Source: Gammaproteobacteria bacterium
GTDB taxonomy: Bacteria; Pseudomonadota; Gammaproteobacteria; SZUA-229
Reading direction: 5' to 3'
DNA: 12,540 nt
Assembly: GCA_011051475.1 (NCBI GenBank)
Contig: DRLE01000189.1
Coordinates: 1 to 12,540 of the forward strand
Shown: in pieces, positions 1 through 7,471 of the stretch
How positions within the stretch are numbered: position 1 is the first letter of the stretch
Layout of the letters: each line of letters begins with the position of its first letter
The notes under the pieces: generated by a model
Database searches by the model: none
What the model saw: the letters and a program-made list of their open reading frames with translations, nothing else
Told to the model about the DNA's origin: nothing
Program-made: the position numbers and the translations under genes

Positions 1-416
1 ATATTTGATTCGCCTAGAACTCTAAACGTCTGTGCTAAATCTTCAAAGGAATGTGTAAGCAATGCTTCTCTCTTTTATTTATTGGGGTTAACAGTATATT
101 AGACAGAAAGTATTAGACGGAAAAGTTTCTGTCATTTCACGCGTTTCTGTCTAAACCTTATTCACCCTTGTTTTACATGGGTTTTTATTTTATTGCAAGA
201 CAGGTCCTCGCCTGGCTACAGTATAGTTTCCCTTATAATATAAAACCCTATAAAAAACAGTTGCTTGTGTAGAACAATTGCTATTGGCTACAGGATGTGT
301 TCCGGTTTTATCATCAGCCCTGCAATTGGCGCACATGCCAGTGACTACCATTCTATAAAGACTGCCAGATTTATACGGAAGTGTTAGACAGATTGCATTC
401 CTGACTATCTGCTTTA
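1..416. other. Intergenic region with no gene, downstream of norD
   Basis: I see no convincing reading frame on either strand. The stretch is clearly richer in A and T than the coding DNA to its right. It contains the repeat cluster at 97-154, one further partial copy of the same motif at 384-392 (TTAGACAGA), and two copies of GGCTACAG at 214-221 and 286-293. It lies past the end of the nor operon. It could be a true intergenic spacer, a control region for a gene left of the window, or the edge of a mobile element; the sequence does not decide. Confidence 0.6.
97..154. repeat. Cluster of TTAGACAGAAA motifs, two direct then two inverted
   Basis: Two head-to-tail copies, TTAGACAGAAA at 99-109 and TTAGACGGAAA at 113-123, are followed by two copies in the opposite orientation: a partial one at 126-136 and a perfect one at 144-154 (TTTCTGTCTAA). 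The first and last copies are an exact 11-bp inverted repeat. The inner pair can also fold on itself (GACGGAAA against TTTCTGTC, one G-T pair). This could be multiple binding sites for a regulator or transposase, or an RNA stem-loop. No partner protein is visible in the window. Confidence 0.6.
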
Positions 417-2264
417 TTAATCCCTCGTCAATAAAGCATACAACCTGGGCAACTCGCGCGGTAACTGCTCAGGATTTCTCACCACCACATAAGCCCCGTT
501 CCCGAAAATATGCGGCAGGTAGTCATTGCCCTTGCTGTCGATGGTGACGCAAAACGGTTGCAGTCCCATCTGCCTGGCTTCTATGACAGCCTGGCGGGTG
601 TCTTCTATGCCGTAACGTCCTTCATACTGGTCGAGGTCATTGGGTTTGCCGTCGGTGAGAATAAGCAGGAGTTGATTACTGCTGCCCTGGTTTTTCAGCA
701 GTTCGCTGGCGTGGCGTATGCCCGCACCCAGCCTTGTATAGTAGCCGGGTTTGATGGCGTTGATGCGACCGCGGATGGTGGCGTTGTAGGTTTCGTCGAA
801 GTTTTTCAGCTGGTGGACGCGGATGGGGTTGCGTCTTCTTGAAGAGAAGCCGAGCATGCTGAAACGGTCGCCGGTAGCGTTCAGGCTTTCGGCGAACAGG
901 TAGAGGCTGTCGCGGATAACATCGATAACACGGTAGTTATCGTTAATGTGCGCATCGGTGGAAAGCGAGAGGTCGGCCAGCAGCAGACAGGCGAGGTCGC
1001 GGGCGCCGCTGCGCATTTCACGGTAGAGGTTTTCGGCGGCGACTTTATGGCCGGCAGTCCGGTCAGCAATAAATCGCAGATAGGCATCGATATCGATATC
1101 CTGGCCATCCATCTGCCGGTTGTGCCAGGTGCGCGCCGGGGTAATGGCCTGGAACTGGTCGCGCAGACGTTTTGCCGTGCGCGTTAAATGTGCTGGCAGC
1201 GGGCAGGGCTCGGCATCGTCGGCGATCATCTGTACGATGCGGCAGCGGTTCGGCAGCAGTTGCTGTTTTTTCCAGTCCCACTCGGGGAGCAGGATGCCGT
1301 CACTCAGTACGGTATCGTCACTTTCCGCCGAGGGCAGGTCGAGGTCGAACTTGAGTTTGTTTTTCGAGGCCCTGGCGTTTTTTGAAACCGATAGTTTGTC
1401 GAGCTCGCGGGCGACATTTTCGGCGCGGTCCATGTCGTCTTCATCCTCGGTGCCACGATCGACATTGACGAACTCGCCCATGGTGAAAATGTTCTCCATG
1501 CGCACGGTTATCAGGCCGCGCTCGGATTCGGGTTCCTCGACGCGCTCGGCCTGGCGCTTTGCCATTTCCTCGATCTCACGGCTGTCGCCGGCGGATGCGC
1601 TGTCGCTGTCCTCCGCTTCACGCTGGCTGCCGCCGGTCAGTGGCGGGTCAGGGTGCAGCCATAGCGGAACGGGCTGCGGCGGGTAACGCGTGTAGGGGAT
1701 ATGCTGGATACTGCCGGGGGATTTCAGCGCCTGCTGTATGCCCAGCTCGGCTTCGGCATCTTCGCCTTTTAGTTTGCCGGTGTCCGGGCGCTGCAGCAGA
1801 TGCGCGTTGACCAGGCGCTGGTAACGTGGACGAATGCCGGGGAAATGCTCCAGTGCGTTAAGCACCATGGCCTGGTTGCGGGCAAACCAGTGTATGGTTT
1901 GCGGACCGTCAACGGCATCATCCGGCACCGCGGCCAGGCAAGCCAGCCAGTAGTACAGGTCGGTATTGAGAGCCGGGTCTTCGAACCAGGCAATGCTGGC
2001 CGGCAGCTTCAGGGCGTTTTCATCGCGCCAGGCCAGCTGTATTTTTGTATTACTGCCGGCTATGCGTTGCAGCAGGTTACGGCGTGACAGGTTGCTGGTA
2101 GCGTCGGCAATTTCCAGCTGCAGGCCGCTGTCGCCGCCCAGGGCGCGGAAAAAGATGCCCAGGGTCTTCCGCAGGTCGTGCAGGTAGACAGCCGCCTTCG
2201 GGTGCTGGGCATCCGCCGCGCGGGTGATCAGTTTATGCCAGAGTTCGCCGACTTTCTCTTCCAT
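417..2264 (-). CDS. norD: NorD, VWA-domain nitric oxide reductase activation protein
   Basis: 615 residues, cytoplasmic, with no signal peptide or membrane segment. NorD proteins work with the AAA+ protein NorQ to activate cytochrome c-dependent NO reductase, probably by helping insert the non-heme iron FeB. The C-terminal third (about 424-610) is a von Willebrand factor A domain with an intact metal-ion site: D431-x-S433-x-S435, a Thr near 511, and TDG at 537-539. The middle (about 215-320) is charged and acidic, followed by a LPEWDW motif at 326-331. I start it at the ATG at 2264, one base after the stop of the preceding polyferredoxin gene, with AAGG nine to ten bases upstream. The frame stays open upstream to an ATG at 2654, but that part is antisense-frame reading over the polyferredoxin and has biased composition. 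It is the last gene of the nor operon. Confidence 0.92.
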   Translation of the reverse strand: MEEKVGELWHKLITRAADAQHPKAAVYLHDLRKTLGIFFRALGGDSGLQLEIADATSNLSRRNLLQRIAGSNTKIQLAWRDENALKLPASIAWFEDPALNTDLYYWLACLAAVPDDAVDGPQTIHWFARNQAMVLNALEHFPGIRPRYQRLVNAHLLQRPDTGKLKGEDAEAELGIQQALKSPGSIQHIPYTRYPPQPVPLWLHPDPPLTGGSQREAEDSDSASAGDSREIEEMAKRQAERVEEPESERGLITVRMENIFTMGEFVNVDRGTEDEDDMDRAENVARELDKLSVSKNARASKNKLKFDLDLPSAESDDTVLSDGILLPEWDWKKQQLLPNRCRIVQMIADDAEPCPLPAHLTRTAKRLRDQFQAITPARTWHNRQMDGQDIDIDAYLRFIADRTAGHKVAAENLYREMRSGARDLACLLLADLSLSTDAHINDNYRVIDVIRDSLYLFAESLNATGDRFSMLGFSSRRRNPIRVHQLKNFDETYNATIRGRINAIKPGYYTRLGAGIRHASELLKNQGSSNQLLLILTDGKPNDLDQYEGRYGIEDTRQAVIEARQMGLQPFCVTIDSKGNDYLPHIFGNGAYVVVRNPEQLPRELPRLYALLTRD

Positions 2265-2265
2265 A

Positions 2266-3252
2266 TCAGACTGCCTTGCTTGCGGGTTTACTGTCTTCGG
2301 CGCTTTCCGCCTGCCGGCTGATGGAAAGTTCCGATACCGGTGGTTCGGATATGCGCGCGGCGGCTTCGCCTTCGACCCAGTGCAGCAGGCCGGTATCGTG
2401 CCTGAACTGCTGTACCTGGATGCAGGCGGAAATACACTCGCCACACTCGGTGCAGGTGAACATCTTGCGCTTGATGGTGCGCGGCTGCAGGCGCATGGGA
2501 CAGACATTGTCGCAGGCATTGTTGCAGTCGCGGCAGGCCCTGGCGCGATCGGTGTCAAAACTGATGACCATGGCCCTGCGGTTGGCCATCCAGGCCAGGC
2601 TCTGGAACAGGCCAACGGCGCAACCGTAACGGCAAAACAGGTGGCGGAAGACAAGAAACTCCAGTGACAGCACCAGGGTGGCGACGCCGATAAACAGAGC
2701 CTGGTTGCGGGTCAGTTCGCCATGCAGCAGGTTGTGGTAGATTTCAAACGGCGGCAGCAGATAGGTAAGCAGGGCGACGGCCCAGAGAAAAGCGAAGCCG
2801 ACCACGGCAATGAGGGTTGGTATCCAGTAGCGTGCGTCCGGTTTCTGCACACGCTGATCTTCCGGTTTGTACAGCTGCACCTCGGGCAGTTTCTTCTTTT
2901 CCCAGATACTGGGCTTGCCGCTGGCGCGGATCATCAGGCGGTTGATGATTTCAATTACCGAGTAGTGCGGGCACAGCCAGCCGCAATACAGCCTGCCCCA
3001 GCGCCAGGCCACGTAGATAAAGGCTACGGCAAGGGTGACAATGGGCAGCAGGCCGATAAGCAGAACATGAAGCGCGGCACTGCCAGGATCGTTCTGCAGG
3101 CTGTCGAGCTGCAGTGTCCAGTTAAAGCCGAGAACGATAAAGTGGCCCTGGGTGAGATCGTAGCGGAAGATATTCAGCGGCGGTGCTGCCAGGAACAGAA
3201 TAAAAAAAGCTGTTTGTGTCAGCGAGCGCCATTTCTGAATGCGGGTTTTCAT
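2266..3252 (-). CDS. Membrane polyferredoxin (CcoG/NosR-like 4Fe-4S protein) of the nor operon
   Basis: 328 residues with about four or five membrane segments: an N-terminal one near 12-30, then about 62-83, 143-166 and 185-204. Cysteine motifs in order are CGWLCP (C90, C94), CRYGC (C207, C211), a cluster with C240, C243, C247 and C251 followed by Pro, and a cluster with C267, C270, C273 and C277. The first two resemble the membrane-edge Cys pairs of CcoG, NapH and NosR; the last two are ferredoxin-type 4Fe-4S sites on the C-terminal domain. Such proteins move electrons at the membrane or take part in metal-cofactor assembly. Its place between norQ and norD argues for a role in NO reductase assembly or electron supply, but this is inference. 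There is no clear Shine-Dalgarno sequence before the ATG. The stop lies one base from the norD start, so translation is probably coupled. CcoG itself is longer. Confidence 0.85.
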   Translation of the reverse strand: MKTRIQKWRSLTQTAFFILFLAAPPLNIFRYDLTQGHFIVLGFNWTLQLDSLQNDPGSAALHVLLIGLLPIVTLAVAFIYVAWRWGRLYCGWLCPHYSVIEIINRLMIRASGKPSIWEKKKLPEVQLYKPEDQRVQKPDARYWIPTLIAVVGFAFLWAVALLTYLLPPFEIYHNLLHGELTRNQALFIGVATLVLSLEFLVFRHLFCRYGCAVGLFQSLAWMANRRAMVISFDTDRARACRDCNNACDNVCPMRLQPRTIKRKMFTCTECGECISACIQVQQFRHDTGLLHWVEGEAAARISEPPVSELSISRQAESAEDSKPASKAV

Positions 3253-3328
3253 AACAAACAGCCGTTGTATGTTTCAGGTCGTCGGTTGTAAGTTGAAAAA
3301 CCTGCAACGTAAAACATATAAGTTGTAA

Positions 3329-3778
3329 CTAGGTTTCATCCGCGAGGCCGCAGGACCGGGGCAGGGGCCGACCAACCAGCGGATAGCGCCAGCAATGCCC
3401 ATTCAGGGCCCTGGACAGGCCGAATATGCCGAGCAGCACCATGGTGGCATGGATCATGGTAAAGACCAGGACGACAATAATCCACAGGGTAACGTCTTCG
3501 ATACCGCTCAGACGCATGATCATAATGGTGACCCCGCCAAGCAGAAACATTACCGCAATCCACAGGCCGGCGGAGATGGTCTGTTCGAGGTGTGATCTTG
3601 CCAGTGCCGGAAGCTGGTGGTGCCTGGCCATAAAGAAATACACCAGTACCATAAAGGCGATAACGGGCAGAATCAGCAGGTTGGCGATGTAGAGCGACTC
3701 GAACAGTACGGCCAGATCCTGACCGTCAGCCTTTTCATGTCTGGCATTGCTGCCGGTATTATTTTCCGAGTGTTGCAT
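3329..3778 (-). CDS. Small membrane protein of nor operon, unknown function
   Basis: 149 residues with three clear membrane segments, about 32-50, 69-90 and 97-122. The N-terminus is hydrophilic and the C-terminal tail (127-149) is basic then acidic. I recall similar proteins in nor clusters of other proteobacteria (a FESLYxANLLxLP-type start and a RYPLxG end), but I know of no assigned function. The start overlaps the end of norQ by 20 bases and is supported by GGAGG at 3785-3789, six bases before the ATG. The overlap implies co-translation with norQ and fits a role in NO reductase assembly. No cysteine cluster, heme motif or nucleotide-binding motif is visible. A 76-base gap separates it from the polyferredoxin. 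Confidence 0.78.
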   Translation of the reverse strand: MQHSENNTGSNARHEKADGQDLAVLFESLYIANLLILPVIAFMVLVYFFMARHHQLPALARSHLEQTISAGLWIAVMFLLGGVTIMIMRLSGIEDVTLWIIVVLVFTMIHATMVLLGIFGLSRALNGHCWRYPLVGRPLPRSCGLADET

Positions 3779-4574
3779 TGACTACCTCCACCAGTGCGTT
3801 AATGGTTTCTTCATCATCGGTCAGTGGTTCGATCATGGCGGCGTGACAGGCCTGTGTTATGTCCATGCCGCTGTTGATCAGGGTGGCGGCATATACCAGC
3901 AGTCGGGTCGAGGCGGCCTCCTCAAGATCGTGGTCTTTCAGGGCGCGCAGGGAAGTGGCCAGGCCGACCAGTCTTGTTGCCAGCTCACGATCGATACCGC
4001 TTTCGCCCATCAGCACTTCAACTTCACGTTCCGGTTCGGGAAAATCAAAGCTCAGGCCGATAAAACGCTGCCGGGTGCTGGGCTTGAGGCCCTTGAGCAG
4101 GTTCTGGTAGCCGGGGTTATAGGAAATGACCAGCATGAAATTGTCGGGCGCCTGCAGGGTTTCGCCGGTGCGTTCCAGCGGCAGGATGCGGCGGTCATCG
4201 GTCAGCGGGTGCAACACCACGGTGGTGTCCTTGCGTGCCTCGACAATTTCATCCAGGTAGCAGATAGCGCCTTCTCGCACGGCGCGGGTCAGCGGGCCAT
4301 CGCTCCAGTAGGTGCCGTTATCGCCGATCAGGTGACGACCGACCAGGTCAGCCGCGGTGAGGTCGTCATGACAGGCCACGGTATACAGCGGACGGCCCAG
4401 GCGGGCGGCCATGTGCTGCACAAAACGGGTCTTGCCGCAACCGGTCGGCCCCTTGATCAGCATGGGCAGCTGGTTTTTGAAGGCCTGTTCGAACAGCTCG
4501 ACTTCATTGCCGCTTTCACGGTAGAAGGGCAGGTCTGTCATTTCTGAAGGTTGTTCGGTTGTTTTCATGTCCAT
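3759..4574 (-). CDS. norQ: NorQ, MoxR/CbbQ-type AAA+ ATPase
   Basis: 271 residues, cytoplasmic. NorQ/NirQ/CbbQ proteins are hexameric AAA+ ATPases that pair with a VWA protein (here NorD) to remodel the target enzyme; for NO reductase this is needed for an active FeB-containing NorB. Visible motifs: Walker A GPTGCGKT at 42-49, Walker B ICYLDE at 104-109, a sensor-1 Asn in ISYNPGYQ near 153, and Arg residues at 168 and 170. Length is normal for the family. The ATG at 4574 is the outermost start; ATG at 4568 is equally possible, and no strong Shine-Dalgarno sequence decides between them. Unlike the other joints in the operon there is an 81-base gap to norF, and that gap carries an FNR/DNR-type box. 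Confidence 0.95.
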   Translation of the reverse strand: MDMKTTEQPSEMTDLPFYRESGNEVELFEQAFKNQLPMLIKGPTGCGKTRFVQHMAARLGRPLYTVACHDDLTAADLVGRHLIGDNGTYWSDGPLTRAVREGAICYLDEIVEARKDTTVVLHPLTDDRRILPLERTGETLQAPDNFMLVISYNPGYQNLLKGLKPSTRQRFIGLSFDFPEPEREVEVLMGESGIDRELATRLVGLATSLRALKDHDLEEAASTRLLVYAATLINSGMDITQACHAAMIEPLTDDEETINALVEVVNATLGK

Positions 4575-4610
4575 TATTATAATCCGCTTTGCTTGCGATA
4601 TAGCCTGTTT

Positions 4611-4651
4611 ATTGTGCCACTTTGTGAGTCGCAGATCTTGTGGTAGATCAA
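4611..4651 (-). promoter_or_regulatory. Candidate internal FNR/DNR-dependent promoter of norQ
   Basis: The plus strand reads TTGTGGTAGATCAA at 4638-4651. This has one perfect half-site (ATCAA) and a 3/5 half-site (TTGTG against TTGAT) with the right 4-base spacer of the FNR/DNR/NnrR consensus TTGAT-N4-ATCAA. On the minus strand a -10-like CACAAT (plus 4611-4616) lies with its centre 31 bases from the box centre, the spacing of a class II activator site near -41.5. It falls in the only sizeable gap inside the first part of the operon. Match and spacing are seen; activity is inferred. Confidence 0.5.
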
Positions 4652-4655
4652 ATTA

Positions 4656-4940
4656 TCATGCTGCCGTGCTGAAGGCCACGGTAATCAGTATGCCCGGGAT
4701 CAGCAGCCAGAGAACAATGACCCAGCGCCAGATGCTTTTAATGCCACGCAGGCCCATATAATAGTCGCCAATCAGAAATCCCTTGAACAGGGCAAAGCCG
4801 AGTACGACAAGTGAAACCTGCAGGCCGCTGTAGCCGAGCTTGCCGATCAGCCAGGTGGCCAGGGTCAGCAGCATCAGGGCGATATAAACCACGGTGCAGG
4901 GGCGAATGCGGTAGGGTTTTGGCGTGTCGTCAGGTGTCAT
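4656..4940 (-). CDS. norF: NorF-like small membrane protein (cytochrome oxidase subunit IV-like)
   Basis: 94 residues with three predicted membrane segments, about 17-33, 39-57 and 70-90. Features such as LATWLIG, FKGFLIGDYYMGLRG and WRWVIVLWLLIPG match the NorF/prokaryotic cytochrome c oxidase subunit IV group as I know it. NorF is usually encoded next to NorE and affects NO reductase activity in some denitrifiers without being part of the purified NorCB enzyme. It begins six bases after the norE stop with no evident Shine-Dalgarno sequence, so translational coupling is likely. The family assignment is from sequence pattern only. Confidence 0.8.
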   Translation of the reverse strand: MTPDDTPKPYRIRPCTVVYIALMLLTLATWLIGKLGYSGLQVSLVVLGFALFKGFLIGDYYMGLRGIKSIWRWVIVLWLLIPGILITVAFSTAA

Positions 4941-4946
4941 AGTGAG

Positions 4947-5468
4947 CTAGTGCATAATATAAACCAGCGGGAACAGCACCAGCCAGACAATGTCCACCAT
5001 GTGCCAGTAGCTGGCGCCGCTTTCCACGCCGGTATGTTCTTCAGCGCTGTAGGCCCCCTGTTTCATCTTGAAGGCCACCGCGCCAAGAATAACCATGCCC
5101 ATAATAACGTGCATGAAATGAAAGAATGTCAGCGACAGGTAGAACATGTAAAACAGGTTGGTGCGCAGGTTGATGCCGTGCTCGAAGTGGTGCGAGTATT
5201 CACCGCTTTTTACCACGAGGAAAACCAGGCCCATAAACATGGCCGCCAGCAGCCAGCGATAACTGTGGTCTGCCCGGTTATCGCGTATGGCAGCCACCGC
5301 GCGCATAACAAAATAACTGCTGGTAATCAGCGCCAGCGTATTGATCAGCGCTGCGTTGGTATCCAGTGTCTGCTGCATACTGTTGAACAGCTCGACATGG
5401 CTGGCGCGGGTAAAGGCGTAGACCGAGAAAAACACGGCAAACACCAGCAGCTCGGCGAGGATAAACAC
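4947..5468 (-). CDS. norE: NorE, cytochrome c oxidase subunit III-like protein
   Basis: 173 residues when read from the GTG at 5468, with about five membrane segments and the subunit III hallmarks FILAELLVFAVFF near the start, then SGEYSHHFEHG, a NLFYMFYLSLTFFHFMHVIMG-type helix and a YWHMVDIVWLVLFPLVY C-terminal helix. NorE is an accessory membrane protein of NO reductase operons. The start is a problem. The conserved stretch PPGDLALW that normally begins this fold lies in frame just upstream of the GTG. The open frame continues back to a stop at 5598-5600 with no in-frame ATG, GTG or TTG. A CTG at 5585 with GGAG six bases before it (5592-5595) would give a 212-residue protein overlapping norB by 14 bases. 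I list the conservative GTG start, but the true protein is probably longer. Confidence 0.85.
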   Translation of the reverse strand: MFILAELLVFAVFFSVYAFTRASHVELFNSMQQTLDTNAALINTLALITSSYFVMRAVAAIRDNRADHSYRWLLAAMFMGLVFLVVKSGEYSHHFEHGINLRTNLFYMFYLSLTFFHFMHVIMGMVILGAVAFKMKQGAYSAEEHTGVESGASYWHMVDIVWLVLFPLVYIMH

Positions 5469-5571
5469 CCATAAAGCCAGGTCGCCAGGCGGGTATTTTC
5501 TGACCTCAGAAACAGCAACAGGCTGAGCGGCATCCCTGCCAGCTTCAGCCTGCTGTTGGAGTGAAGGTCTG

Positions 5572-6951
5572 TCAGGCCTGTTCAGGTTCTTCTCCGCCTA
5601 CAAAGAAGGAGATGATGTACAGCACCAGACCGATCAGGAAGACCAGGCCGGCGACTTCACGCATCCAGTAGAACAGCTCCAGCCTTTCCTGTACAACCAT
5701 AAACGGTTGCGGGTCGTCGGTGTAGCGCTGCATATAGGTCTGCAGTACACCGGCGCCCGTCAGGAACAGGGTGATAAACACCATGGACACGGTCATCAGC
5801 CAGAAGGACCACATTTCCACGATCTGTGACTTGCCGCTGTTGGCAGCCTTGCGGCCGTTCATCATCGGCATGGAGTAGGAGATGATGGTCAGTACGATCA
5901 TCGCATAGGCGCCATAGAAGGCCATGTGACCGTGGGCTGCGGTAATCTGCGTACCGTGGGTATAGTAGTTGACCGGTGCCAGGGTATGCATAAAGCCCCA
6001 TACACCTGCGCCGAGGAAGGCCATGACGGAAGTGCCCAGGGCCCAGAGCACGGCGGCCTGGTTGGGATGGTTACGCCGGCGCTGGTTCACCATATTGAAG
6101 GCGAACACGGTCATCATAAAGAAGGGCAGCGGTTCCATGGCGGAGAAGACAGAGCCCCACCATTGCCAGTATTCCGGCGTACCGATCCAGTAGTAGTGAT
6201 GGCCGGTACCGACAATACCGGTGATCAGGGCCAGGGCGATAATGACATACAGCCATTTCTCGATAACCTCGCGGTCGACACCGGTGGTTTTAATCAGCAC
6301 GAAGGCCAGGATGGAACCCAGGATCAGTTCCCATACGCCTTCAACCCACAGATGAACAACCCACCACCAGTAGAACTTGTCCTTGACCAGGTTTTCCGGG
6401 TTATAGAAGGAAAACAGGAAGAACACGGCCAGACCGGTCAGACCCAGAATCAGTATCAGGTTGATCACGGTCTTGCGGCCTTTCAGCACGGTCATGCCGA
6501 TATTGTAAAGGAAGGCCAGGGCAACAATAACGATGCCTATCTTGGTTATCGTCGGCTGTTCCAGGAACTCGCGTCCCATGGTCGGCAGCAGACTGTTGCC
6601 GGTCATTTCAGCCAGCTTGGCATAAGGCACCAGCAGGTAACCCAGAATGGTCAGCGCGCCGGCAACCAGAAAGACCCAGAACATAAGCAGCGCCAGCTTG
6701 GGGCTGTACAGTTCTGTTTCGGATTCTTCCGGTATCAGGTAATAGGCTGCGCCCATAAAGCCGAACAGTACCCAGACAATCAGCAGATTGGTGTGCACCA
6801 TGCGAGCGACGTTAAAGGGAATTTCAGGGAACAGAAAGTCACCAACGACATACTGCAAACCCATAATGAGGCCAAACAGAATCTGGCCGACAAATAATCC
6901 GATGGCAGCAATAAAATATGGCTTGGCAACGGCTTGAGATTGATATTGCAT
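5572..6951 (-). CDS. norB: NorB, catalytic subunit of cytochrome c nitric oxide reductase
   Basis: 459 residues, about 12 membrane helices. It reduces 2 NO to N2O at a heme b3/non-heme iron centre in the cytoplasmic membrane, with electrons arriving via NorC and a second heme b. All ligands can be located: H53 and H342 for low-spin heme b, H340 for heme b3, and H200, H251, H252 and E204 for FeB. E273 is the conserved Glu near the active site. Each is offset by exactly 7 from my recollection of Pseudomonas aeruginosa NorB numbering, which supports full-length, intact cNOR. There is no long N-terminal extension, so it is not a quinol-dependent qNOR. The start has AGGAG about eight bases upstream, and the gene begins 13 bases after norC. 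Confidence 0.98.
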   Translation of the reverse strand: MQYQSQAVAKPYFIAAIGLFVGQILFGLIMGLQYVVGDFLFPEIPFNVARMVHTNLLIVWVLFGFMGAAYYLIPEESETELYSPKLALLMFWVFLVAGALTILGYLLVPYAKLAEMTGNSLLPTMGREFLEQPTITKIGIVIVALAFLYNIGMTVLKGRKTVINLILILGLTGLAVFFLFSFYNPENLVKDKFYWWWVVHLWVEGVWELILGSILAFVLIKTTGVDREVIEKWLYVIIALALITGIVGTGHHYYWIGTPEYWQWWGSVFSAMEPLPFFMMTVFAFNMVNQRRRNHPNQAAVLWALGTSVMAFLGAGVWGFMHTLAPVNYYTHGTQITAAHGHMAFYGAYAMIVLTIISYSMPMMNGRKAANSGKSQIVEMWSFWLMTVSMVFITLFLTGAGVLQTYMQRYTDDPQPFMVVQERLELFYWMREVAGLVFLIGLVLYIISFFVGGEEPEQA

Positions 6952-6964
6952 GATTTAGCTCCTG

Positions 6965-7396
6965 TTAACCTTGAATATTGGGTGGCCAGTTATTGGTATT
7001 GATTTCTGATGTGTACTTGAGGAACGCAGCAACAGCATCAAGTTCTTCTTCGGAAAGATTGAACTGAGGCATACTGCGACGACCCGGTACACCGTCTTTG
7101 GGCCGGCTGGCAATAAACGCCTTGATGGCATCGGTACTGCCAAAACGATTGTAGACATTACCCAGTTCCGGGGCGAAGTAAGCGCCTTCTCCCAGCAGGG
7201 TGTGACAGCCAACGCAGTCGTTTTCCTCCCATACTCGCTTGCCCATGGCTACCTGCTCGGTAATCGCTGCTCGATTATCTCTATCGGGCAGTGCTGATTC
7301 GGTGTCAAAGGTCAGCGCAAGAAAAAGTAGAAAGAAAAACAGGCTGCCGCCGTAAAATATATTACGGGCCATGCTCTTGGTAAATGTTTCAGACAT
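6965..7396 (-). CDS. norC: NorC, cytochrome c subunit of nitric oxide reductase
   Basis: 143 residues. One N-terminal membrane anchor (about 12-30) is followed by a periplasmic cytochrome c domain. The heme c site is CVGCH (C61, C64, H65) and the likely sixth ligand is M109 in RRSMPQF. NorC accepts electrons from soluble cytochrome c or a cupredoxin and hands them to heme b of NorB. Length and spacing are those of typical NorC. The start is fixed by AAGGAGG at 7404-7410, seven bases before the ATG, the best ribosome-binding site in the operon. It is the first gene of the nor operon, downstream of an FNR/DNR-type box. Confidence 0.97.
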   Translation of the reverse strand: MSETFTKSMARNIFYGGSLFFFLLFLALTFDTESALPDRDNRAAITEQVAMGKRVWEENDCVGCHTLLGEGAYFAPELGNVYNRFGSTDAIKAFIASRPKDGVPGRRSMPQFNLSEEELDAVAAFLKYTSEINTNNWPPNIQG

Positions 7397-7403
7397 CCGC
7401 TTG

Positions 7404-7410
7404 CCTCCTT
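7404..7410 (-). promoter_or_regulatory. Ribosome-binding site of norC
   Basis: AAGGAGG on the minus strand, seven bases before the norC ATG. It is near-consensus and fixes the start. Confidence 0.85.
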
Positions 7411-7428
7411 AGGTTAAGTTGTGCAGCG

Positions 7429-7471
7429 ATTAAAACATAAACCCGAGTAAAGTTTTCATGATGTATATCAA
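7429..7471 (-). promoter_or_regulatory. FNR/DNR-type box and -10 element of the norC promoter
   Basis: On the minus strand the box reads TTGATATACATCAT (plus 7458-7471), matching TTGAT-N4-ATCAA at 9 of 10 positions. A -10-like TTTAAT (plus 7429-7434) lies with its centre 33 bases downstream of the box centre, close to the class II activator layout, which would put the transcript start about 25 bases before the norC ATG. Nor promoters are normally driven by an NO-sensing Crp/FNR-family protein (DNR/NnrR) or FNR; the sequence cannot tell which. Confidence 0.8.

Noticed and set aside
411..437. Possible terminator stem-loop at the norD stop (GCTTTATT / AATAAAGC)
   Set aside because: The stem is AT-rich, overlaps the last codons, and has no run of T after it on the minus strand.
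2265..2654. N-terminal extension of NorD by 130 residues up to an ATG at 2654
   Set aside because: It overlaps the polyferredoxin coding sequence, has biased Ala/Pro/Ser composition and no NorD similarity. The ATG at 2264, one base after the polyferredoxin stop, gives a normal-length NorD.
3747..4547. 266-codon plus-strand frame opposite norQ
   Set aside because: It is antisense to norQ, whose motifs are complete. No start context or domain is seen on the plus strand.
5926..6897. 323-codon plus-strand frame opposite norB
   Set aside because: It is antisense to an intact norB, rich in His, Gln and Gly as expected from the reverse of membrane-protein codons, and shows no recognisable domain.
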